From assembly GCF_040448675.1 (NCBI RefSeq), contig NZ_CP159289.1, forward strand, positions 4,137,001 through 4,201,000: a stretch of 64,000 nucleotides of DNA. The letters are read 5' to 3'. Under the pieces are notes generated by a model. The model searched no databases. It was given only the letters and a program-made list of their open reading frames with translations, and was not told the origin of the DNA. This DNA is from Dyadobacter sp. 676 (GTDB lineage: Bacteria; Bacteroidota; Bacteroidia; Cytophagales; Spirosomataceae). How positions within the stretch are numbered: position 1 is the first letter of the stretch; each line of letters opens with the position of its first letter. Made by a program: the position numbers and the translations under genes. Of this stretch, positions 1-9,500 are shown in pieces.

Positions 1-1
1 G

Positions 2-2131
2 CAGGGCAATGCGGCCTATATTGATAAAATGTTGCAGGGTTTTGCGCCTGCGGAGGTACTCTACTGCAAAAAACACAAGCAGGAATTTAACGAACTTTTC
101 GGAGGGAAATACCACACTTTTCACCTGGAAGACTGGTGCTTTGGCTACGACTACGGCTTTGAGCAGCTCACCGGCCATTTTCAAACCACGACTTTGAAGG
201 GTTATGGAATCGATACGCTGCCGCTGGGCATTGTGGCGGCAGGGGTGATTTTGCATTACCTGCGCGAAACCGAGCACAAGGAAGTAGCGCATATCAGCCG
301 CATTACGCGTTTGGAGGAAGAAAAATATGTGTGGCTCGACCGTTTTACCGTCCGGAACCTGGAACTCGTATATCCCCAGCAGGAAGGCGGTGTACCTTTG
401 ATCGACATTCTCGACCACACGGTAACGCCTATGGGGGCACGGCAGCTGCGGAAATGGATGGTGCTGCCTTTGAAAGAAAAGGCACCGATTGAAGAGCGTT
501 TGAATGCCGTCGGCTATTTCCTTGCGCATGAAGAGTTGCACGAGTCGTTGGTCCAGTATTTCAAACAGATCGGCGATCTGGAACGTCTGATTTCCAAAGT
601 GGCGGTGCGGCGTATCAATCCGCGGGAACTGGTTCAGCTTAAAAAATCCCTGAAACAGATCGCGCCGGTGAAAGAACTGCTGACGGGCGATATTCTAGGC
701 AAGTTCGCCGGGCAGCTGGATGCCTGCGAAGCGCTGGTGGAGAAAATCGAGCATGAGCTTCGCGACGACGCGCCCATACTATCGAACCAGGGCAGAATGA
801 TCAAAAGCGGCGTGGACGCCGAGCTGGACGAACTCCACGCGATTTCTTACGAAGGAAAAGACTATCTGATCAGACTCCAGAACCGCGAGATCGAGCGGAC
901 GGGTATCGGCTCGCTTAAAATCGCTTATAACAAGGTTTTCGGATATTACCTGGAAGTTACACACGCCCATCAGAACAAGGTACCCGCCGACTGGATCCGC
1001 AAACAGACGCTGGTGAATGCGGAACGCTATATTACCCCCGAGCTCAAAGAGTACGAGGAAAAGATCATGAATGCCGAAGACCGCATTTCGGCGATCGAAT
1101 TCAGGATTTTCAGTGAGCTTGTGCAAAAAGCGGCGGAATTTGTGGGGGCAATTCAGCAGAATGCGGTGGTGATTTCGGCGCTGGATGTACTCAGTTCGTT
1201 TGCATTGGCGGCGAGGAAGAACAAATATGTAAAGCCGGGTATCAGCGAAGGTAATGAGCTGGACATCAAGGAAGGCCGCCATCCGGTGATCGAGCAGCAA
1301 CTGCCGGTCGGTGAAAGTTATGTGCCGAATGATGTTTACCTCGACGATTCCAGTCAGCAGATTATCATTATCACCGGTCCGAATATGGCCGGAAAGTCGG
1401 CACTGCTGAGGCAAACGGCGTTGATCGTCCTGATGGCACAAATGGGGTCGTTTGTACCTGCGAAATCGGCGACGGTAGGTATTGTGGACAAGGTGTTCAC
1501 AAGGGTCGGGGCAAGTGATAACCTGAGCCGTGGCGAAAGTACATTCATGGTAGAAATGACGGAAACGGCCAGTATCCTGAACAACCTGAGCAGCAAGAGC
1601 CTGGTATTAATGGACGAGATCGGTCGGGGGACGAGTACTTACGACGGCGTTTCCATAGCCTGGGCCATTACCGAATATCTTCATAACCAATCCAATTGCC
1701 GGCCGAAAACACTTTTTGCCACACATTACCACGAGCTTAACCAGTTGGCGGAAGATTTCCCCCGGATCAAGAACTTTAATGTGGCTGTAAAGGAGGTCGA
1801 CAATAAGGTGGTTTTCCTGCGCAAACTGAAACCGGGCGGCAGTGCCCACAGCTTCGGTATCCATGTGGCGCAGATCGCCGGAATGCCGCAGCCGATCGTG
1901 TTGCGCGCCAGCGAAATCATGCAGCATCTCGAAAAGGACCACGTGGCCCATGAGCACAAGAAGCGCGTGAAGGACATCCCGAAAAATAATTTCCAGCTGA
2001 GCATCTTCGAACCGGCGGACCCGCGTTTGGAGGAGCTGAAAGAAAAGCTGTTACTGGTGGATGTCAATACATTGTCGCCTATCGAAGCACTGCTGAAACT
2101 GAACGAATTGCAGAAGCTCATCAGAAAGTAA
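2..2131 (+). CDS. mutS: DNA mismatch repair protein MutS (5' truncated by window edge)
   Basis: ATPase that recognises mismatched bases and starts mismatch repair with MutL. The reading frame is open from the first bases of the window, so the N-terminal mismatch-binding domain (about 150-160 residues of a usual 850-880) lies outside. The 709 visible residues hold the connector, the clamp/lever region and the complete ATPase. The ATPase shows a Walker A motif GPNMAGKS near 1378-1401, the DEIGRGTSTYDG Walker B/signature near 1615-1650 and FATHYHEL near 1718-1741. The C-terminus ends in the usual short helical dimerisation segment (SPIEALLKLNELQKL). The downstream gene follows after 55 bp on the same strand and is functionally unrelated. 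The family assignment is certain. Confidence 0.97.
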   Translation, partial: QGNAAYIDKMLQGFAPAEVLYCKKHKQEFNELFGGKYHTFHLEDWCFGYDYGFEQLTGHFQTTTLKGYGIDTLPLGIVAAGVILHYLRETEHKEVAHISRITRLEEEKYVWLDRFTVRNLELVYPQQEGGVPLIDILDHTVTPMGARQLRKWMVLPLKEKAPIEERLNAVGYFLAHEELHESLVQYFKQIGDLERLISKVAVRRINPRELVQLKKSLKQIAPVKELLTGDILGKFAGQLDACEALVEKIEHELRDDAPILSNQGRMIKSGVDAELDELHAISYEGKDYLIRLQNREIERTGIGSLKIAYNKVFGYYLEVTHAHQNKVPADWIRKQTLVNAERYITPELKEYEEKIMNAEDRISAIEFRIFSELVQKAAEFVGAIQQNAVVISALDVLSSFALAARKNKYVKPGISEGNELDIKEGRHPVIEQQLPVGESYVPNDVYLDDSSQQIIIITGPNMAGKSALLRQTALIVLMAQMGSFVPAKSATVGIVDKVFTRVGASDNLSRGESTFMVEMTETASILNNLSSKSLVLMDEIGRGTSTYDGVSIAWAITEYLHNQSNCRPKTLFATHYHELNQLAEDFPRIKNFNVAVKEVDNKVVFLRKLKPGGSAHSFGIHVAQIAGMPQPIVLRASEIMQHLEKDHVAHEHKKRVKDIPKNNFQLSIFEPADPRLEELKEKLLLVDVNTLSPIEALLKLNELQKLIRK

Positions 2132-2186
2132 TACCGATTTTCAACTTAATACCAATTAAAATCTCCTATAACCGCTAACCTAGTTT

Positions 2187-3378
2187 ATGAAAAACTCGAC
2201 CCGCTTTCAGTTGATGGCCATGATGTTCCTGCTCTATTTCATATGGGGCTCATGGTATGGTCAAATGAGCAAGTACATGTTTACCGAGCTGGGCGCAACG
2301 GGCGTCCAGGTGGGTAATGCCTATGCGGCCTTTTCCATTGCGATGATCATCGCGCCTTTCTTCGTCGGAATGATCGCCGACCGTTATTTCGCCGCCCAAA
2401 AAGTATTGGGTGTATTGAGCCTCGCAGGTGCAGGAATTCTGTATGTGCTCTCGGAAATCAAGGACCCCGACACATTTTTCTGGGTGATATTGCTGTACTG
2501 TATTACGTTCGCGCCAACGATGTCGCTCACGACGTCCATTGCAATGCAGCAGGTTACCAATTCCGAAAAGGATTTTCCCGCGATCCGTGTGATGGGTACC
2601 GTGGCCTGGATCGTGGTAACGAATATTATCGGTTATTACGAAATCGGCGGCACATCGCTGATCTTCAAAATCTCGATGTTCTCGGCGGCGTTCCTCGGTG
2701 TTTATTCGTTCTTTTTGCCCGATACCCCCCCCGAAACCGAGCTCGCACACGTCTTTCGCCGATATTTTGGGTCTGGATGCATTTAAGTTATTCAAAGACC
2801 GGTCGTTCGCTATTTTCTTCATTTCTTCCCTGCTGATCTGTATCCCGCTTTCGTTCTATTATGCGATGGCCAACCCGTCGCTGACCGACTCGGGCATGAC
2901 CAACGTCGAAAACAAAATGTCATTGGGGCAGGCTTCCGAAGTCGTATTTATGCTGCTGATTCCGTTGGCGTTTGCACGGTTTGGAGTGAAATGGATGCTG
3001 GTAGTCGGACTTATCGCCTGGATCATCCGCTTCATTGGCTTCGGCTATGGCGATGCTTCCAGCGAATGGCTGCTTTACCTGGCGATCGTGCTCCATGGCG
3101 TTTGTTACGACTTTTTCTTCGTAACCGGCCAGATTTATACTGACAGCAAGGCCGGTGAGCAATACCGTTCTTCCGCACAGGGATTGATTTCCATCGCTAC
3201 CTACGGCATCGGTATGGGTATCGGTTCATGGATCTCCGGAGTTGTGGCGGACATGTATACCGTGGACAATGTGAAAAACTGGACGTCCATCTGGATGGTG
3301 CCTGCGGGTATCGCGGCAGTGGTACTCGTTCTGTTCGTATTGTTCTTCCGGGATAACAAGGTTAAAGCAGCCGCATGA
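2187..3378 (+). CDS. MFS nucleoside:H+ symporter-like transporter (frameshifted)
   Basis: Multi-pass inner-membrane transporter of the NupG/YegT-like nucleoside symporter family. The N-terminal half starts at 2187 (MKNSTRFQLMAMMFLLYFIW) and runs out of frame at the C8 run 2725-2732. The C-terminal half continues in the next frame to 3378. Dropping one C gives a continuous 396-residue protein with about 12 hydrophobic segments and a junction reading LPDTPPKPSSHTSF. That is the normal length for the family, so I treat it as one gene carrying a homopolymer indel. The stop codon overlaps the start of the next gene (ATGA), implying cotranscription. The substrate (nucleoside) is inferred from family resemblance only. 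Confidence 0.85.
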
Positions 3379-3743
3379 AGTCCTTCGTCACCATCGGCCT
3401 CCTGATCCTGTCCAACGCCTTCATGACGATGGCGTGGTATGGACATTTGAAATTCAAGGAGTTGGGTTGGTTCAGCAAACTGGGGCTATTCTCCATAATC
3501 CTCATCAGCTGGGGAATAGCCCTGTTTGAATATTGCTTTCAGGTACCTGCCAACAGGATTGGTTTTAAGGAGAATGGCGGACCATTTTCGCTCGTGGAGC
3601 TTAAAGTGATCCAGGAAGTGATTACGCTGGTCATTTTCACGGTGTTTACGCTCGTCTTTTTCAAAACGGAAACTTTTCGATGGAACCACTTCGTCGGTTT
3701 CGTCTTCCTGGTCCTGGCGGTTTACTTCATATTCAGGAAATAG
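3375..3743 (+). CDS. DMT-type small membrane protein, DUF486 family
   Basis: A 122-residue protein with four hydrophobic segments (about residues 5-22, 35-53, 78-97 and 103-120), typical of the DUF486 group of the drug/metabolite transporter superfamily. Recognisable family features are the N-terminal LSNAFMTMAWYGHLKF and the central FEYCFQVPANRIGF. No transported substrate is known. It overlaps the preceding transporter gene by four bases, so the two are translationally coupled. A strong bidirectional hairpin follows immediately. Confidence 0.85.
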   Translation: MKSFVTIGLLILSNAFMTMAWYGHLKFKELGWFSKLGLFSIILISWGIALFEYCFQVPANRIGFKENGGPFSLVELKVIQEVITLVIFTVFTLVFFKTETFRWNHFVGFVFLVLAVYFIFRK

Positions 3744-3780
3744 AAAAAGCCTGCAAGTTTTTCGCTTGCAGGCTTTTTCT
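3742..3780. terminator. Bidirectional intrinsic terminator
   Basis: A perfect hairpin whose arms contain AAAAAGCCTGCAAG and its complement, with a 7-base loop. A-runs on one side and T-runs on the other make it work in both directions. It separates the DUF486 gene (+) from the convergent RRM gene (-). Confidence 0.85.
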
Positions 3781-3782
3781 TA

Positions 3783-4436
3783 TCAATACCAATCGTCGTC
3801 ATCGTCGTTGATGCGGCGGCTGTAATCTTTCGACCCACCCCCGCCTTTCTTACTGTAACGGTCCTCGAATTTGGGCTTGCCGCCTTGCTGGTGCCGGTTG
3901 TGGTCGCGGTCGTGATGCCCTTTGTCGCGCTGCTTGTCGGCGTGCCGGAAATTTCCGCCGGAAAAACCGCCACGATCGCCAAAGCTGCGGTCCGGGGCAG
4001 TAGTTCTGGCCGGGGCGTCGTCATCATCCGGCTCGTCGTCGAGGGGTTCCTGGCGGGCATAGTCTCTGCCGGTATTTCTATCTTCCGTATAAGGCGTTCT
4101 TTTGGCAGGCGCTTCGTTGCCGGCGGGCCGGGGCGGTCGGTTAAATCCGCCTTCGCGGTTGCGCACATCGGGCCGGGGAGCGCCGCTTCCGGGTTCTCTC
4201 TTTTGGGATTCATTCACAACGAGCGGTCTGCCGTACATTTCCGCCCCGTTCAATGCGTTGATGGCGGTTCTGGCTTCCACTTCATCGGGCATTTCCACAA
4301 ACCCGAAGCCTTTGCTTTGACGCGTGATCTTGTCAATGATAATTTTCGCCGAGCTCACTTTGCCATACTTTTCGAAAGCTTCACGCAGCTCGCTTTCCTT
4401 TAACTTAAAAGAAAGACTCCCAACAAAAATGTCCAT
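3783..4436 (-). CDS. RNA-binding protein with one RRM domain and a disordered tail
   Basis: Residues 1-80 form one RNA recognition motif with RNP2 (IFVGSLS) and RNP1 (KGFGFVEM), the type common in Bacteroidota as cold-shock-like RNA chaperones. The remaining 135 residues are low complexity and rich in R, G, D, H and P, ending in a run of aspartates (DDDDDW). Such tails are usually disordered and may mediate RNA binding or self-association; this is inference. The 217-residue length is longer than the minimal 80-110 residue RRM proteins because of the tail. It is monocistronic: the bidirectional hairpin at 3742-3780 lies downstream and 42 bp separate it from the next gene upstream. Confidence 0.88.
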   Translation of the reverse strand: MDIFVGSLSFKLKESELREAFEKYGKVSSAKIIIDKITRQSKGFGFVEMPDEVEARTAINALNGAEMYGRPLVVNESQKREPGSGAPRPDVRNREGGFNRPPRPAGNEAPAKRTPYTEDRNTGRDYARQEPLDDEPDDDDAPARTTAPDRSFGDRGGFSGGNFRHADKQRDKGHHDRDHNRHQQGGKPKFEDRYSKKGGGGSKDYSRRINDDDDDWY

Positions 4437-4478
4437 GAAACGCCTTGTTTTTTATTGATTTAGATGTTATAAATATAT

Positions 4479-5312
4479 TTACTTTAATTGATAAGCCACG
4501 ACATTGTTTTTCATGAAGGTTGGGACGTAAACAATCTTCTTGGCAGGGTCGTAACCAATATCGGCAGAATTCGTTTTATCTGCGCTCGTGTCGAGCAGCT
4601 TTTCGGTAGTTCCGTCTGATTTTACATAATAAATAATTCCGGCCCAGCACGAGACGATGTATTCGCCCGGCTTCACCTGTTCGATACCGTCGGTGCTTTT
4701 ATCCATACCTTCGGCTAGTACGGTTATCTGCTTGGATGGCGTCAATTTTTTCAAACTGCCGCTGTCTGCGATCAAAAGGTCGCTGCCGACTGCCAGCAAT
4801 CCATTGGGGCGGGTAAGTTCTTCAAAATAGGTGGAAACTTTGCCGTCCCTGATCGCGTGCACCTTCTTGGTATCGGAGTCAGAAACATAAATCGTACCTT
4901 TTGAATCGATCGTAAGGTCGTTCAGGAATTTGGCGCCTTCGATTTCATGTTTCTTGTCGATTTTCCCCGATTTGATATCGATCTCCACCACTTCGGTCAG
5001 GTCGGCCACAAACAGTTTGCCGCCTTTAATGCCCATTCCCTTGGGGGCGTTCAGGCCGGTAACCCAGTCTTGAGCGATGATCTTGCCGTCCAGGCCTACT
5101 TTTGCAATCCCGCCTTTGCCATCCTTTTCGCCCGCTTTGCCGTCGATCTGCGCCACATAGAGCGCTTTGCCCGACGCGCTGTATAAAACGGATTCGGGAA
5201 CCGGAAGGGAGGCTTCGGAAGACCACAGCCGGGTAAGCGAATGTTGTGCCTGAGTGGATAGGGCTGTGAATGAAGATAGCAGTGTTGCGAGCAGGAAACG
5301 TTTGGTTTTCAT
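4479..5312 (-). CDS. Secreted SMP-30/gluconolactonase-like beta-propeller protein
   Basis: 277 residues with an N-terminal signal peptide (MKTKRFLLATLLSSFTALSTQAQ). The repeated blades carry motifs such as GKALYVAQI, GGKLFVADL, KGTIYVSDSD and GSDLLIADSG, which mark a six-bladed SMP-30/NHL-type propeller. It is probably periplasmic. Family members include lactonases, but the metal-binding catalytic residues cannot be assigned by eye, so an enzymatic activity is not claimed. The gene stands alone between the RRM gene and the RES/Xre pair. Confidence 0.8.
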   Translation of the reverse strand: MKTKRFLLATLLSSFTALSTQAQHSLTRLWSSEASLPVPESVLYSASGKALYVAQIDGKAGEKDGKGGIAKVGLDGKIIAQDWVTGLNAPKGMGIKGGKLFVADLTEVVEIDIKSGKIDKKHEIEGAKFLNDLTIDSKGTIYVSDSDTKKVHAIRDGKVSTYFEELTRPNGLLAVGSDLLIADSGSLKKLTPSKQITVLAEGMDKSTDGIEQVKPGEYIVSCWAGIIYYVKSDGTTEKLLDTSADKTNSADIGYDPAKKIVYVPTFMKNNVVAYQLK

Positions 5313-5442
5313 ACAGTTTGATTTTGAAAATAGATCTGTCAGTTACGAACGGGGATTCATTTTCATATCAAGAGCCAAACTCGGCTTATTTACTTTTCTT
5401 GATCTTGATTTTCTGATTATTATATCAAAGCTAAATAAAATT

Positions 5443-5471
5443 GCCCAAAGTGATCCAAGGGGGCATTTTTT
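5443..5471 (-). terminator. Weak terminator after the RES gene
   Basis: On the minus strand a short stem (AATGCCC / GGGCAATT) is followed by an A/T-rich tract, just downstream of the RES toxin stop codon. The stem is only about 6-7 bp, so this is tentative. Confidence 0.35.
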
Positions 5472-5480
5472 AATTTTTTT

Positions 5481-5936
5481 CTATAATTTGAGCCTGACGT
5501 CGTAAATAAAATCTCGAACCGACTGAATAGAATAAACCGTCGCTTTGCGGAACAGCGGATTGAGCAGGTAATTGAATTCGTCGTCCATGATCGCGGAAGG
5601 GATTTTGAAGATGCCATAATCGGCTTTCCGGAGCAATGCCGTGCCAAAATCCTTTGTCGAGGCAGGTGCGGGCGCGTTTTTCCAGTCGCCGGGCAATGCG
5701 CTCACCGGAAGTTCGAGCATGTGGGCCGGGTCTATCTCAAATATGGTGATACTGAGCGCTCTCGGAATGTCGTCAATGTTCACATTGGCCGTGTATTCGA
5801 GCAGAGCCAGGGCCCGGCTTTCGGAAGTGTAAATGCAGGGCGTGAGGGGGTGGTTCCAGCGGCCGCCGTGCAGGCGTGCGCCTTCGCCGTCCAGGTCGCG
5901 GGCGTAACGTGTACGCCCCACTCTGTATACGATCAT
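5481..5936 (-). CDS. RES-domain toxin (NAD+-degrading type)
   Basis: A 151-residue RES family protein. The family's conserved Arg, Glu and Ser are visible in YRVGR (residue 5), the GGRWN motif (about 25-29) and SESRALALLE (about 39-48). The RES toxins characterised so far degrade NAD+ and arrest growth until neutralised by a cognate Xre/MbcA-type antitoxin. The length is normal. The antitoxin gene lies directly upstream with an 11-bp gap, the classic antitoxin-first order. Activity is inferred from family and context. Confidence 0.9.
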   Translation of the reverse strand: MIVYRVGRTRYARDLDGEGARLHGGRWNHPLTPCIYTSESRALALLEYTANVNIDDIPRALSITIFEIDPAHMLELPVSALPGDWKNAPAPASTKDFGTALLRKADYGIFKIPSAIMDDEFNYLLNPLFRKATVYSIQSVRDFIYDVRLKL

Positions 5937-5947
5937 CGGTCGCGGCG

Positions 5948-6460
5948 TTAGGAGTAGACACCGTAATCGATGCGCCCTATGAGGTTCTTGACCTCTTCGC
6001 GGCCAAACTGGTTGTCCAGAAAGTCGAAAGGCCGCTGGCCTCCCAATGCCTGGTTGGGCCGGAAAACCCAGTCATTGAAGCGCTCCACATCTTCGAATAC
6101 CTCATAGCCGTAAGAATAGATATCGGCCAGGCTCACTATCCGCTCGCTCAAAGCCTGGTTGAATTTTTCATTCCCCTTTTTGTTGATCAGAGTTGCCCGT
6201 GCTACCGACAATGCGTTTGCAAGCTGGTCGTAGTCCAAACCGGCCTTGTCCTTAAACCGCTCGAAATCATTCTTGCTGATTCCTTTCCGGATCAGATCTA
6301 TTTTCTGAAAGCCGGTCATTTGGCTTTCAGGGCGTTGCAGCGGGGTTTTGAAAATAATACCCGGATGCTGCGTGCCGTAATAGGCTGCATGGGGCTCGTC
6401 AAAAGCGGCGCCGGAAGTGTCACCGGCTTCGGGGTATTGTTTCTGTGTGTGCTTTTTCAT
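5948..6460 (-). CDS. Xre/MbcA/ParS-type antitoxin of the RES pair
   Basis: 170 residues. The middle (about 60-105) is a helix-turn-helix-like region (LDYDQLANALSVARATLINK). The C-terminus is the toxin-binding domain formerly called DUF2384, recognised by the motif LGGQRPFDFLDNQFGREEVKNLIGRI and its terminal tyrosine. In this family the C-terminal tail reaches into the NAD+ pocket of the toxin. The first 45 residues are not conserved-looking and may be disordered. These pairs normally repress their own promoter, which would lie at 6461-6500. Confidence 0.9.
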   Translation of the reverse strand: MKKHTQKQYPEAGDTSGAAFDEPHAAYYGTQHPGIIFKTPLQRPESQMTGFQKIDLIRKGISKNDFERFKDKAGLDYDQLANALSVARATLINKKGNEKFNQALSERIVSLADIYSYGYEVFEDVERFNDWVFRPNQALGGQRPFDFLDNQFGREEVKNLIGRIDYGVYS

Positions 6461-6515
6461 AATAATGCAAAATTATACTAATCTCAGTACAAATCTATAC
6501 TTTTTTCCCGGAATT

Positions 6516-6547
6516 AAAAATGCCCCGCGGATTTCGCAGGGCATTTG
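6516..6547 (-). terminator. Terminator after the DUF1080 gene
   Basis: Read on the minus strand, a stem of AAATGCCC.GCG and its complement is followed by a T-rich tract. It begins three bases after the stop codon of the large DUF1080 gene. Confidence 0.75.
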
Positions 6548-6549
6548 TC

Positions 6550-9500
6550 TCACTTTTTCTTTCCGGATTTTCTCTTGCCGGTTTCGACGGGTTCGGGTGT
6601 CGTTTTACTCAGGTCTTTGATGCGGATGTTCCTGAACCGGAGTTCGGAACCGTGTCCGAGGAAGCCGAGGTGGCCGCTGGTCCGTTTGAGGCCCGGGTGG
6701 TCTTTATGATCGGCAGTGCCGTTTTTGCTGGCTTCGGCCAGGTCGCCATCGAGGATCACGGTGCCGTTCAGGGTTACCTTGATTTTGGAGCCTTGCACGC
6801 GGACCTCTTCGTAATTCCATTCGCCGACGGGTTTAAGGAAACCTCTTTTGGCGGGTATAATACCGTAGGCCGAGCCGTGGTACTGGTATTCATGCAAATC
6901 CTTATAAATCTCCGCGTCGTTGTCCAGGATCTGGATTTCGGTCCCGACGTAGGCTGCGTCGCCTTCCATCGGTGTACGGATGCCCAAACCGTTGTTTGCG
7001 CCGGGCGTAAGCTGGAACTCGAAGCGGAAGTCGAAGTCGCTGTATTCGTCCCTGGTATACAGGTTGCCTTTGCCGCCTTTCCTGGGATCGACCACCAGCT
7101 CGCCGTTTTGAATGTAGTAGTCGGTTTTGTTACCTACCCACTCGAACATATTGGTGCCATCGAATAGCACTTTGAAACCGTCTTTTTGCTCGGCTTCGGG
7201 CAATACAAATTCATGACGCGGGATTTCGCGGACGTAAATGTCGCGGTAATGGATTTCGTTCCCGTGCGCCTGTAATTCCAGCTGTTCCTTCGCGAAGATA
7301 GGCAGATTGCGGTCCCAGTAGTTTTCCAGAACTACATTGTCTACCACATTCTCTCCATTCAAATCCACCGAAACCCGGTCGCCGATCATGGTAATGTGGA
7401 AGGTATTCCATTCTCCGATCGCATTGTCGGCTACTTTCGAGGGCTTGCTCGGGTTTTTCTGGTTGTTGTACAAACCGCCCGATCCTACCTGTGCGCCCAC
7501 ATTTACACGCGCGGTATCCCAGATCTGCACCTGGGGCGTACCGCGGAGATAAATGCCGGCATCGCCGTCTTTCTGGATTTTCCAGTCGACGTACATTTCA
7601 AAATCGCCGTATTGCTTCACAGTGCAAAGGTTGTCGCCGTGGCCGGAGAAGACCAGCTCGCCGTCTTTTGCAAACCAATCTTTGAATGCAGCCTCGTCCG
7701 CTTTTTTCTGCTTGTAGGCCAGTGAATCCGCGCTCATTTTAGCCCTGGCGATCGGATTTTGCACCAGGCCTTTCCACCCTGTAAGGTCTTTCCCGTTGAA
7801 GAGCGATACGAAACCCTCACCAGCGGGCATCTCTGCCAAATGCTTGCGGATCGATTCTCTCTGGTAATCGGCGTCCTGCCCTGTCAAAAGAGGGGCGGCC
7901 TTGGTCAAAAGTGCGCGGATTTCGGCGCCGTACAGGTTTTTATTGGCTAATGCAATGCTCATAACCGCCTGGGCTGCTGCTTGCCGGGTACCCGCCTGGT
8001 CGAGATATTTACCGGCTACCAGCAACGAATTGAAGGTTCTGTTTCTTCCCAGTTCTTTCAAAATCGCTTCTTTCTGGGCGTCCGTTTTCGCAATAGCCAA
8101 TGCTTCCCGGAGCATGATTACTTTGTTGGCCGGCGTTTTGCCCGACCTGGAGGTCGCCGAGACGTAGCCGGTCAATGCGGCATTGAAATCGTCGGCATCG
8201 GAAGTGCTGCGGGCGATAGTGAGCAGTTCTTTCGCCGCGCTCGCATCCGCCCACGCGGAAAGGGCAGCAATGGCCGACTTTTTCTTCACGGCATCACCAC
8301 CCTCGTACGCCGAAACCACCGATGTCAATGCTTTTTTGCCGCCGATACCGGCCAGCACTGCCAGGTAATTGCCTTGTTTATCGACCGGCGAGGCTTGCAT
8401 TTGTTTTAAAACAGCTTCCGTTTGGCTGTTTACGTCGCCGCTTTCCTTGATAGCCGCAATAATGGCTGTTTGAGTCGCCGAAACCTCGTCGGAAGCGGTA
8501 ACTGTATTGAGCAGCACGTATAATTGGGGAAGGTCATTGCCCGTAGCCAGCGATTTCAGCGCATTGAATGCCGATTTACGGACTTCCGGACTGGTGCTTT
8601 TCAATTGCGCGGAAACGACCGGAAGTTTGGAGCTGGCCGCACGTGCCGCCAGAACGTCGATCAATGCAGCCTGTGCAGGTGCCGGAACGTTAGGGATCGC
8701 CGTAGCTACCTGATCCACCAGCGAAGCGCCTTTGACAGTTAGCAAACTGCTCTTAATCGCCGCGATTTCATCCGCATTGGCCGTTTTTAAAACAGGGATC
8801 AGCTTGGCGATGCTGCTTTCCTGTCCGATTTTACCGGCCGCCCAGATAGCCGCCATCTTTACTTTGTTATCCTTGGAAGAAAGTGCCTTCAAAACCGTTG
8901 GCAATGCATCTTTCGACTCGGCGTGGCCAAGCATGGTGATGATCTCGGCCTGAACGGTCGGATTCGCTTTTTTGAATGCATTCAACCATGGGGTGGTACC
9001 ATCGGCCATCAGGTATTTTTGTCCCAGTTTCAAAGCAGCCGCGCGGTATTGCGGGTCGGTACTTTGCAATGCGCTCACCAGCACCGGTACGGATTCCCTT
9101 TTTTTGATATCCGAATAAATTTTCAACGCCGAAGACCGGGTTGCCGATTGCTTCGCGTCGGGCGTGTTTTTGATCAATGCGAGCGCGGCTTTTTCGGCTG
9201 CGGCAGCATTGCCGTTTGCGGCAAGCCGTGCGAGGTATTTAAGGTAAACGGCCGTCGCATCGGTTTCATCGTAGCCGTAAGCCGCTTTTTGGGCAGCGGC
9301 GGCAAGAATGGGCTCGGACGACGGCACACCTATTTCGGCAAGCGAATACAAGCTGACTTTGCGAAGGTTCTGCTCGGAGCTGGTAGCTATCTTTTCAATT
9401 GCGGCTACGGCTTCTTTATAATGAACATCACCCAGTGCTTCGGTAATCGCAAGCCGGGCGGTTCCGTCGGCATTGCCTAGTGCTTGCAGCAATGCCGCGC

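Noticed and set aside
2725..2732. Interpretation of the MFS gene as a true pseudogene or two genes
   Set aside because: One-base correction in a C8 run gives a full-length normal transporter, and the same type of indel recurs in core genes.
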